This document shows, piece after piece, positions 1-5,669 of a stretch of 6,099 bases of DNA (position 1 is the stretch's first letter; each line of letters starts with the position of its first letter). The DNA comes from Clostridiales bacterium (lineage in GTDB: Bacteria > Bacillota > Clostridia > Oscillospirales > QAMX01). Both the position numbers and the translations under genes were made by a program. The notes beneath the pieces are model-generated. The model did no database searches. It saw nothing but the letters and a program-made list of their open reading frames with translations, and had not been told where the DNA came from. The stretch spans positions 1-6,099 of the forward strand of contig QAMX01000159.1 of NCBI GenBank assembly GCA_003149835.1, in the 5' to 3' direction.

Positions 1-1316
1 TTGTGATAAAACGGCGTATTCTTTTTTTGCCGCCGCCGTTTGCTTTCAACGATATTGACGCCGGCGCCGAAAAACGCCGGAATCATCGTGATCAGAATAA
101 ACAGCAGCGCCGTCGCGGCGACCGCGAGATATGCGCCCGGCACGATGCGGTAATCCAGAGCCTTTCTGTTGACGAATTCAAGAAAACCGTTCGACGCTCC
201 GATGACTTCGCACAACAGCCGCCCAAGCAGCGGCCCGAGGACGACGGCCACGCCCATGAGAATCACGCATTCAATCAGGTACAGGCCGAGGATGTAACCT
301 CGGCCGGCGCCGCGGCTCTGCATGACCGATATCTCGTTCTGCTCGCTTTGCAGTTTCAAGCGCGAAACCATAATGATGTAAAACGCGAGCAGGATAAAGA
401 TCGGGATGGTCAGGATATACATGCTGACCTCCACTACGGCCGACTCCTCCAAAAACGCGTCGATCGCCGGGACAACGCTGAGCGACAGCATATTTTTGGG
501 GAGGCTGCGGTTTAACGTCTCATTGGCCGAGCGGAACAGATCCGAGACGCTCTGCGCGTTATGAGTCTTGATATCATAAAAATCAAAGGCGTTATAGTAG
601 GTAAATTGCGTCAAATGACGCGCATAGTCCATATTTTGCGCAATTTGCTGCTCAAAGTAGGTATTGGCGGCAAACATACCGCCGGTGATCTTATCAAAAG
701 GGGTATACCAGAACAGATCGGACGGATCCTTCGGCTCGATAATGCCGACGATCTCGATCCTGATGCCCTGCTCCTCATCGGCATACATGCTGTCGTACTC
801 ATAAACCTGGTTGAGCGTCAGCAGCGATTTCACCAGCGTCCGATTGTTGACGACGACTTCGACGACGCCGTCGTCTCTGTCGGGCTGAAACATCCGGCCT
901 GCGACGACCGTAACGTGCTCCTCTAAATTTTCAAGATATGTAAGCACGGCGTTTTCATAGCTCTTCGATTCTTCAACAAAGCGCCTGAACATCTCGTATT
1001 TCAGCATTTTGCCGCTGACGAGGCTGTCCATGGGAAGCTGTTGGTTCATATTCGTAAAGACGCCTTCGATCGTCGACGAAATGGCGTTTGCGTCTTTTTT
1101 GACGCCTGCAATCCTGTAATCGACGCTTAAATACGCCGGATATTCCCCTGTTTCCGTCTGTACCTCTTCGAGCGTTTTGGTTAGAATCCGTTGCAGAATC
1201 GCGTCCGAATACACGGGAATGCAGAAAGCGATTGCGATTGCGAGAATCAGACCGACGAGCAGCGACAGCACCTTCCAGCGGTTGCCGCTCAGTCTGCGGA
1301 ATACCGTTTTGATCAT
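1..1316 (-). CDS. FtsX/MacB-like ABC transporter permease, N-terminal part (cut by window edge)
   Basis: This is an integral-membrane subunit of an ABC transporter of the FtsX/MacB (type VII) class, which couples cytoplasmic ATP hydrolysis to export or mechanical work outside the membrane. The frame is open for 438 codons from an ATG at 1316 and runs off the left edge without a stop. It begins MIKTVFRRLSGNRWK, followed by membrane segment 1 (about residues 15-36). A large extracytoplasmic domain (about 38-295) follows, then segment 2 (299-318), the cytoplasmic FtsX-family stretch containing EQNEISVMQSRGAG (about 322-337), and segments 3 (about 339-361) and 4 (about 388-410). The last visible residues are basic (KRRRQKK), so a second extracytoplasmic domain and a second FtsX domain may follow; this is inferred. 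It lies 29 nt after the adaptor gene. The ATG has GGAG only 2 nt upstream; a TTG at 1328, 5 nt after AAGGA, would add four residues and is a real alternative start. The substrate is unknown. Confidence 0.85.
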   Translation of the reverse strand, partial: MIKTVFRRLSGNRWKVLSLLVGLILAIAIAFCIPVYSDAILQRILTKTLEEVQTETGEYPAYLSVDYRIAGVKKDANAISSTIEGVFTNMNQQLPMDSLVSGKMLKYEMFRRFVEESKSYENAVLTYLENLEEHVTVVAGRMFQPDRDDGVVEVVVNNRTLVKSLLTLNQVYEYDSMYADEEQGIRIEIVGIIEPKDPSDLFWYTPFDKITGGMFAANTYFEQQIAQNMDYARHLTQFTYYNAFDFYDIKTHNAQSVSDLFRSANETLNRSLPKNMLSLSVVPAIDAFLEESAVVEVSMYILTIPIFILLAFYIIMVSRLKLQSEQNEISVMQSRGAGRGYILGLYLIECVILMGVAVVLGPLLGRLLCEVIGASNGFLEFVNRKALDYRIVPGAYLAVAATALLFILITMIPAFFGAGVNIVESKRRRQKKNTPFYH

Positions 1317-1345
1317 AGCTCCAACCAACCGTTTCCTTCAAAATA

Positions 1346-2383
1346 TCAGTAGATTACCAGATCCGCTTCGTCGAGCCCTTTTAAAATCTCGGCGTCATAA
1401 CCGCTGGTGATCCCCACCAGAATGTCGCGTTCCCGCCGGTAACCGTCTTCCAAGACATAAACATAGGTGCGCGTCCCCGCCGTTTTAATCGCGCTTTTGG
1501 CGATGACAAGCGCGTTTTCACTTCGCTCGATCAGATAAGAGAGATTCATCTGCGTCCCGAGCGCGACTCCTTCCGGCAGCTCCCGATCCAGTTCGAGCAG
1601 CACCGAGTATTTGTCGATCGGCAGCGCCGTGTCGGGCAGATTATCCGGCGTCTGAATCACCGTACCCGTATAAATTTCCGTGCCGCCGGTAAAGGTCAGC
1701 TCGCACTCCGTATAAAGCGGCAGCTTATTGTAATCGGTGCCGGAATAACGCACATAGAGCTTTTCGAGATCGGCGATGGTATACAGCGTATCCCGCGCGT
1801 TGACCAGATCGCCTTCGGAGACGGTGGCCCGATAAATAATTTGGCCGGACATCGGCGCATAGAGCTGCGTCGCCTCAAACTTTGCGCGCAGCTTTTCGAG
1901 ATCGCGCCGTACGATATAAATATTCAGTTCAGCCCGCTTCCACGAAATTTCGTCGATCGCGCCGTTGCGGTACTGCTGCCGCGCCTGCTGATACTCCAAT
2001 TCGGCGATTTCCGCCCGCATTTCGGCTTCGGTGAGCTGCTCTCCGATATCCGGCGATTCAAGAGCGCAGAGCAGATCGCCTTCGTTGACATAATCGCCGT
2101 TCTCAAAATACATCTTCGCCAAATACCCCGAACTGTCTGTAAACGAGACGTTCGCGCTCTGCATAGGGACGATTTCCGCCGTGCCGGAGACCCTGTTTTC
2201 AATGGTTTCACGCCGCGGCGTCTTCGTCAGATATTCGGCCTGTTTGACTTCAACAAGCGGAACGGGAATCGGTTCCTCTTCCTCCGGAAACAACGCGCAG
2301 CCGCCGAGCTGGACAAAGGGTACGGCTGCAAGCAGGATCAGCCACAATTTGACGCGGTTTTTTCTGGATACAAATCGATTCAA
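1346..2383 (-). CDS. HlyD/MacA-family periplasmic-adaptor-like lipoprotein
   Basis: This is a membrane fusion (adaptor) subunit for the ABC permease encoded 29 nt downstream; it would sit outside the cytoplasmic membrane, held by a lipid anchor. The TTG at 2383 was chosen as start because GGGGAGG lies 7 nt upstream, giving 345 residues; an in-frame ATG at 2443 would put 20 residues before the signal peptide and has no good ribosome site. From the TTG, residues 2-12 are basic, 13-25 hydrophobic, and LGGC ends in the lipidated Cys29. The acidic PEEEE follows at 32-36. The lipoyl half-motifs lie at about 67-110 (contains NGDYVNEGDLL) and 171-202 (YAPMSGQI, then EGDLV). Between them is a Glu/Arg/Ala-rich coiled-coil hairpin (about 113-170). 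A beta-barrel (about 205-285) and a membrane-proximal domain (290-345) ending LKGLDEADLVIY complete the fold. The length and order are normal for MacA-like proteins. The hairpin is short compared with Gram-negative MacA, as expected where no outer-membrane channel needs to be reached (inference). Confidence 0.88.
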   Translation of the reverse strand: MNRFVSRKNRVKLWLILLAAVPFVQLGGCALFPEEEEPIPVPLVEVKQAEYLTKTPRRETIENRVSGTAEIVPMQSANVSFTDSSGYLAKMYFENGDYVNEGDLLCALESPDIGEQLTEAEMRAEIAELEYQQARQQYRNGAIDEISWKRAELNIYIVRRDLEKLRAKFEATQLYAPMSGQIIYRATVSEGDLVNARDTLYTIADLEKLYVRYSGTDYNKLPLYTECELTFTGGTEIYTGTVIQTPDNLPDTALPIDKYSVLLELDRELPEGVALGTQMNLSYLIERSENALVIAKSAIKTAGTRTYVYVLEDGYRRERDILVGITSGYDAEILKGLDEADLVIY

Positions 2384-2390
2384 GAGTATT

Positions 2391-2400
2391 CCTCCCCTAT
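2391..2400 (-). promoter_or_regulatory. Ribosome binding site that fixes the TTG start of the adaptor gene
   Basis: On the minus strand the sequence reads ATAGGGGAGG, then seven bases, then TTG. GGGGAGG is a strong Shine-Dalgarno match at normal spacing. It places the signal peptide directly at the N terminus, whereas the upstream in-frame ATG (2443) lacks such a site. Confidence 0.8.
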
Positions 2401-2510
2401 GTATGTTGCCGGTTCTGAGCGGATAAAAGGCCGCGCGTTTCATCCGTCTTTTTCAAGAAACTATTTTTTTCGATTCGCCGTATCACTCGCTGTGAAAGCG
2501 GTTAAACGCC

Positions 2511-2552
2511 CTGCTGCGCGGGCGACTTTTTTTCAAGCCGCCCGCGCAGCAG
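2511..2552 (-). terminator. GC-rich stem-loop after the glycosidase gene, terminator-like but with no U-run
   Basis: CTGCTGCGCGGGCG (2511-2524) and CGCCCGCGCAGCAG (2539-2552) form a perfect 14-bp stem around a 14-nt loop. It begins 6 nt after the TAA of the glycosidase gene. On the minus strand the stem is followed by GGCGTTTAACC rather than a T-tract, while the loop carries a run of seven A. The position suggests a transcript end or 3' stabiliser. The absence of a U-run suggests that intrinsic termination may be incomplete, letting transcription continue into the adaptor and permease genes (inference). Confidence 0.5.
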
Positions 2553-2558
2553 AAAACG

Positions 2559-4787
2559 TTATTTCTCCGCGCGCAGAATTCTCATTTCGGAAAACTCGAC
2601 GCCAAAGGTTTTTTCTTCAACACAAAGCTCGACGCAACCGTTGACAAACACCGAAGCCGGCAGCGAGAAGGTCTGGGAGATATATTTCCCCGCCAGCCAC
2701 GTCTCGTCATACTGCGGATCGGCACGGCCGCCGTAATAATCGCCGTGATAGATCTCGGTTCCGTTGGCCGTTATGATGAGTTCCGTTTTCGGCATCGGAT
2801 CCCTGCGGCGGTTAGACAGCATCAGCTTGATCTCATAATCCTGCCCCGGCAGGAAGCCACCGAGCTGACAGCGGAAAGCGTAGTCGTCATAGAGACCGAG
2901 CAACGAGACCGGCAGACTGCCGTCATTATAAGACGCGCTGTCGCCGCGGAAGTTGAGATAAGCGCCCATCGGCTTGCCGCCGAAACGCTTCATGGTATCC
3001 TCGGCGATGGAAAACACGAATTCGTCTTCACGCACCGTTTCATGCGTGACAATTGCCCGTGCGGCGTCCGCCTGCTCCGAAACCGGCAGTTGGAGAACCG
3101 CTTCCAAACGCTTTGCATAATACGTCCGGTTCGTAATCGGCAGGTCAATGGTTTCCAGAACGGCGCCGCGTTCGGGTGCAGCGCCATGGAAATGCTCAAC
3201 GTCGAGCTGTATGCCGTTGGTTTCAAACAAAATTTCCGCCAGCGTAAACAGTTCGGCGCGCAGCGTCCGGTACGCCTCGTCAAACGGCGTTGCAAGCACT
3301 TCGCGCGCTTTTTCAACCTCGCCGGCAAGCATATGCTTTCTGGCTAAGGCGCAAAGTTTGAGTTCAAACACCCGGCGGCGGCGGATCACCGCGTCGCCTT
3401 TTGCCCGGAACAGGAAGGAGGCGAACCGCCAGTTGCGCGCCAACTGCGGATTTTCGGCCGCCAGCGTCTCCCAGATGTCCAGCGTCTTTTCGATCAGCGG
3501 GTTTTCGGCCGGGTCGCCAAACCAGTTTTTCTCCAAGGCCAGAATGCCGTCAGCCACCTTTTCCGCGTCGGCGCCGACAAAGAACACGCGCGCATAATCT
3601 TCCAAGATCTCGCGAACCGGCGTATCCGGCGCATAGTCGAGGTATCCCCAGACCATTTTGTTGAGGTCGTCGTTGCAGCCCTCGGAATAGGAGACGCTTC
3701 CGGCGATATAACGGCGCGCCAGCGTATGCATATAGGCGTATTCGGTCGGACGCGGATTGATCGATTCTCTTCCCATCGTCGAAGCGAACGCGTAATGCCA
3801 GTCGTCTTCAAAGACGTGAACCGGATATTCGCAGCGGACGTTATGCGTCACATCAGGGTAAAAACGGATGGGATAGCGCATCGGCAGCAGCCTCCGCAGC
3901 TCGTCGAGCATAAAGGCGCGGTTCGGACCGGTGATAATACCGGAAATCTCCTCGGGTTCCTCGCGCATGACGCGTATGAACTCCTGTCCCCAGTTCGGTA
4001 TATGCTTGGGCTTCTGCGCCGACGGCCACATTTCAACATCTTTGTGGATTTTCTGCACTTCCCGTTGCGTCAAAATCGCCCGTTCGAGAAATTCCGCCGC
4101 CGGATAGTCGCCCGGATCGCCTCCGGGAGGAAAGACGTAGTTGAGGCGCTTCATTTTTTTAAGGACCTCGGCGCGGAGCTCCGCGGCTTCTTCCGGCGTG
4201 GAAACCTCGCAGTTGGGATACCAGACGGAGACGTCGAGGTCGAGCGTGTCGGCCAGAGCGGCGCATTCGTACATCATATCATTTTCGCTGAGCTGCATCA
4301 GTTCGTTTCGTTCCCCGTCGTCGGTTCCGCCCGGCATCAACTCGACGATATTGGAATTAAAGTACATCATATCCTTAAAATAACGGTAAAAATGTGACGG
4401 GGTCCACGCGTCATAGGTGTTATTCTTGGGACGGTAGCCGAGCTGATGTCCTCTTAACGGTTTATCGGGAGCATAATCGCCGTCAATGTCGCAGATCAGG
4501 CGAACTGTCCCGTCCTTATATTCAGTCTTGCGAAGGAAATGCGAATACCCATAGATCATACCGCGCAGGCCTTGCGCTGAAACGGTGACGATACGGTCGG
4601 CCGTCCTGATCTCATAACTGTCCGGAGAAGCCAACGGCTTTCTGCAAAATGCTAAACCGCCGTCGCCGTCGGCGCTGGGGGTTACGCCGCGGTCGCGCAG
4701 TTCCTCGCTAAACAACTCCGCCGCACGCGCGGCGGCTGTGTCCGCCGCGTCATAGCGAACACAAAAACGTCTGATCTCCAATCCCAT
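2559..4787 (-). CDS. Putative cytoplasmic glycoside hydrolase, TIM-barrel type related to GH20/GH67/GH84 architecture
   Basis: This is a 742-residue protein, probably a carbohydrate-active enzyme; the exact family and substrate are not recognised. Residues about 1-105 look like the alpha/beta domain that precedes the barrel in GH20 and GH67 enzymes: DSYEIRTADRIVTVSAQGLRGMIYG fits at 56-80. A barrel follows (about 110-405), starting LRGHQLGYRPKNNTYDAW (111-128). Strand-end segments include NIVELMPGGTDD (146-157), DVSVWYPN (185-192), VFPPGGDPGD (218-227), VEMWPSAQ (251-258), PDVTHN (311-316), INPRP (343-347) and YSEGCNDDLNK (367-377). Candidate acid residues are D156/D157, D224, E252, E369 and D373/D374; which are catalytic cannot be decided by reading. 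A helical region (about 405-560) and a beta-rich C-terminal domain (about 600-742) follow. No signal peptide or membrane segment is seen, so it should act on imported oligosaccharides. The ATG at 4787 has only a weak site (GAAAGTAGG). A strong promoter lies just upstream, and the gene appears to be its own unit. Hexosaminidase or alpha-glucuronidase-like activity are the leading guesses. Confidence 0.7.
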   Translation of the reverse strand: MGLEIRRFCVRYDAADTAAARAAELFSEELRDRGVTPSADGDGGLAFCRKPLASPDSYEIRTADRIVTVSAQGLRGMIYGYSHFLRKTEYKDGTVRLICDIDGDYAPDKPLRGHQLGYRPKNNTYDAWTPSHFYRYFKDMMYFNSNIVELMPGGTDDGERNELMQLSENDMMYECAALADTLDLDVSVWYPNCEVSTPEEAAELRAEVLKKMKRLNYVFPPGGDPGDYPAAEFLERAILTQREVQKIHKDVEMWPSAQKPKHIPNWGQEFIRVMREEPEEISGIITGPNRAFMLDELRRLLPMRYPIRFYPDVTHNVRCEYPVHVFEDDWHYAFASTMGRESINPRPTEYAYMHTLARRYIAGSVSYSEGCNDDLNKMVWGYLDYAPDTPVREILEDYARVFFVGADAEKVADGILALEKNWFGDPAENPLIEKTLDIWETLAAENPQLARNWRFASFLFRAKGDAVIRRRRVFELKLCALARKHMLAGEVEKAREVLATPFDEAYRTLRAELFTLAEILFETNGIQLDVEHFHGAAPERGAVLETIDLPITNRTYYAKRLEAVLQLPVSEQADAARAIVTHETVREDEFVFSIAEDTMKRFGGKPMGAYLNFRGDSASYNDGSLPVSLLGLYDDYAFRCQLGGFLPGQDYEIKLMLSNRRRDPMPKTELIITANGTEIYHGDYYGGRADPQYDETWLAGKYISQTFSLPASVFVNGCVELCVEEKTFGVEFSEMRILRAEK

Positions 4788-4814
4788 GACCTACTTTCTT
4801 TTTGGTTTATATGT

Positions 4815-4843
4815 ATTATATAAAATGCCTTCCCCCATGTCAA
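4815..4843 (-). promoter_or_regulatory. Perfect-consensus sigma-A promoter for the glycosidase gene
   Basis: On the minus strand TTGACA (4843-4838), 17 bases and TATAAT (4820-4815) match the housekeeping promoter consensus at all twelve positions and at the optimal spacing. Transcription should start near 4808, giving a leader of about 20 nt before the ATG at 4787. The spacer contains a GGGGG run. No obvious operator dyad overlaps it, so expression may be strong and constitutive or controlled by a factor whose site is not palindromic. Confidence 0.85.
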
Positions 4844-4895
4844 TCTTTTTATCAAAAAACATAAGCGTCTTTCTATCCATACCTCAAAAGACAGA

Positions 4896-4944
4896 AGCGG
4901 GGAGCCGCGTCTCCTCTATTTTTTGAAGAAACGCGGTCCCCGCT
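4896..4944 (-). terminator. Intrinsic terminator of the DUF1540 gene
   Basis: AGCGGGGAGCCGCGT (4896-4910) pairs with ACGCGGTCCCCGCT (4931-4944): 14 base pairs with a single bulged base, around a 20-nt loop. On the minus strand the stem is followed by TCTGTCTTTT, a moderate T-tract. It lies 28 nt after the DUF1540 stop codon and upstream of the glycosidase promoter, so it separates the two units. Like the hairpin at 2511-2552, its loop holds a run of A on the transcript strand. Confidence 0.72.
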
Positions 4945-4972
4945 CAGACACAATGCGCCTCGCTGTCAGCGC

Positions 4973-5302
4973 TTAGCTTTCCTTGCGGAAGCTGGCGCAC
5001 TCGGTTTCTTCACAGGTACACGGATCGGAACAGCCGCAGGTACAGACAGAAATGTGCTTAGCCTCGCATTCACCGTGGCAGTTAAAGGCGCATTCATGCG
5101 CCTTGCAGCTTACCTCGGTGGGTTCTTCCGGTTCGTCGAAACGCACGTCGTTGTTGAGAGAAAAGTCCCGTTGTTCAAAAGAGCCGCAGCAGGTTTGATC
5201 CTTTTTTGAAGCGCGTCTGCCGTCGACAAGGATTGAGCTGCGGCGGCAGAGGTTATCACAGTTATATGCGCATGTCGTGACATCGCATTCCAGATTCGTC
5301 AT
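4973..5302 (-). CDS. DUF1540 protein with two cysteine-rich repeats
   Basis: This is a small soluble protein of 109 residues with 16 cysteines. The function of DUF1540 is not established; the Cys pattern suggests metal binding. Two copies share exact spacing: C-x4-C-x3-C-x3-C at C6/C11/C15/C19 and again at C66/C71/C75/C79, with YN or FN before the third Cys. Each copy ends in a C-x-S-F-like motif (CGSF at 39-42, CASF at 102-105). A charged, Cys-free linker (about 43-64) joins them. Copy 1 has a basic stretch (DGRRASKKDQ, 27-36), whereas copy 2 has an extra dense cluster, VCTCGCSDPCTC (86-97), not matched in copy 1. The start at 5302 was chosen because AAGGAG lies 8 nt upstream; the in-frame ATG at 5365 has no ribosome site and its extension shows no homology-like features. 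The gene stands alone between its terminator and a divergent region. In Clostridia related proteins are often sporulation-associated or uncharacterised, so no role is assigned. Confidence 0.88.
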   Translation of the reverse strand: MTNLECDVTTCAYNCDNLCRRSSILVDGRRASKKDQTCCGSFEQRDFSLNNDVRFDEPEEPTEVSCKAHECAFNCHGECEAKHISVCTCGCSDPCTCEETECASFRKES

Positions 5303-5310
5303 GATTTGAT

Positions 5311-5317
5311 CTCCTTT
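5311..5317 (-). promoter_or_regulatory. Ribosome binding site deciding the DUF1540 start
   Basis: AAAGGAG on the minus strand ends 8 nt before the ATG at 5302. It is a near-perfect site at good spacing, and is why the upstream in-frame ATG (5365) was not used. Confidence 0.85.
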
Positions 5318-5344
5318 TTTATTTGGCGTTTTCCAAATGAGAAA

Positions 5345-5375
5345 AATCCGCGGCGGTTCATCCATCGCGCGGATT
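5345..5375 (-). promoter_or_regulatory. Terminator-like hairpin in the DUF1540 leader (possible attenuator)
   Basis: On the minus strand AATCCGCG (5375-5368), a 15-nt loop and CGCGGATT (5352-5345) form an 8-bp perfect stem. It runs straight into a T-rich stretch: five T's including the stem end, then CTC. This is the form of a short intrinsic terminator, about 43 nt before the DUF1540 ATG. A second stem, ATTTGG/CCAAAT (5321-5338, 6-nt loop), lies between it and the ribosome site. Whether it terminates transcripts arriving from upstream or regulates the gene's own leader cannot be told. A poor -10-like TACTAT (5390-5385) without a recognisable -35 lies just before it. Confidence 0.4.
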
Positions 5376-5574
5376 CGTCCCTATATAGTATCGTTCGTTT
5401 TTCTGTTTCTATGCGGCATATATGCGCCTGATGAATGGCAGAAACGTGCAGTTTTGGTGAAAGCTCCAAAAATAAATGCGATCAAATCTGTTTTTTTCGT
5501 ATAAAAGCCGATTTATCCGGGATAGTTGCTTTGACAAAATTGCATTAAAAAAACATTTTTACGCATATTGGACT

Positions 5575-5590
5575 AAATTGACGTCAATTT
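5575..5590. promoter_or_regulatory. Perfect 16-bp palindrome, candidate operator
   Basis: AAATTGACGTCAATTT is its own reverse complement over all 16 bases, with the core TGACGTCA. Its length and lack of a spacer fit a dimeric helix-turn-helix repressor site rather than an RNA hairpin, since there is no loop. It is centred about 82 bp upstream of the phosphatase -10 and about 200 bp upstream of the DUF1540 leader. A weak possible promoter (TTGCAT at 5540, CATATT at 5564, 18-nt spacer) would place it at a start point. The regulator is unknown. Confidence 0.55.
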
Positions 5591-5640
5591 GTTATTGTAA
5601 GAAAGTCACATATCTCTTCTTGCCGCTTGGCTTTTCCATA

Positions 5641-5669
5641 TTGAATTTTGACGGAAATTGGAGTATGAT
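5641..5669 (+). promoter_or_regulatory. Sigma-A type promoter for the histidine phosphatase gene
   Basis: TTGAAT (5641-5646), 17 bases, TATGAT (5664-5669): four of six and five of six consensus matches at optimal spacing. Transcription should begin near 5676, leaving a leader of about 80 nt. An imperfect dyad, AATTTTGACGGAAATT (5644-5659), overlaps the -35 and spacer and resembles the palindrome 69 bp upstream, so repression at this promoter is plausible (inference). Confidence 0.65.

Noticed and set aside
3..515. Plus-strand open frame near the left edge (170 codons)
   Set aside because: It is antisense to the permease's FtsX domain and membrane segments, which are convincing on the minus strand. 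The product is a low-complexity stretch of Arg, Asp, His and Gln.
973..1341. Minus-strand frame starting MKETVGWSYDQ, overlapping the permease start
   Set aside because: It is the same strand in another frame. It is rich in Arg/Asn/Asp with no membrane segment, while the frame from 1316 gives a typical permease N terminus.
2384..2443. Upstream ATG at 2443 as start of the adaptor
   Set aside because: It would put 20 residues before the basic/hydrophobic signal peptide and bury the GGGGAGG site inside the coding region. The TTG at 2383 fits both the ribosome site and the lipoprotein signal.
1841..2644. Long plus-strand open frame (267 codons) antisense to the adaptor
   Set aside because: The minus-strand frame has clear HlyD domains, a lipobox and a strong ribosome site. 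The plus-strand product has no recognisable motif, is rich in Arg and Phe, and crosses the hairpin at 2511-2552; it is a by-product of codon composition.
5303..5365. ATG at 5365 as start of the DUF1540 protein
   Set aside because: No ribosome site precedes it; it lies in the loop of the leader hairpin, and AAGGAG is correctly placed for the ATG at 5302.
5416..5425. 10-bp palindrome GCATATATGC as an operator of the DUF1540 gene
   Set aside because: It is short and made mostly of alternating A/T, so it is too likely by chance in an AT-rich region; the promoter it would control is itself weak.
5531..5559. Promoter TTGACA (5531) with a 17-nt spacer
   Set aside because: The -35 is perfect, but the -10 at 5554-5559 is CATTTT, only three of six matches. 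The promoter at 5641-5669 is much better and closer to the gene.
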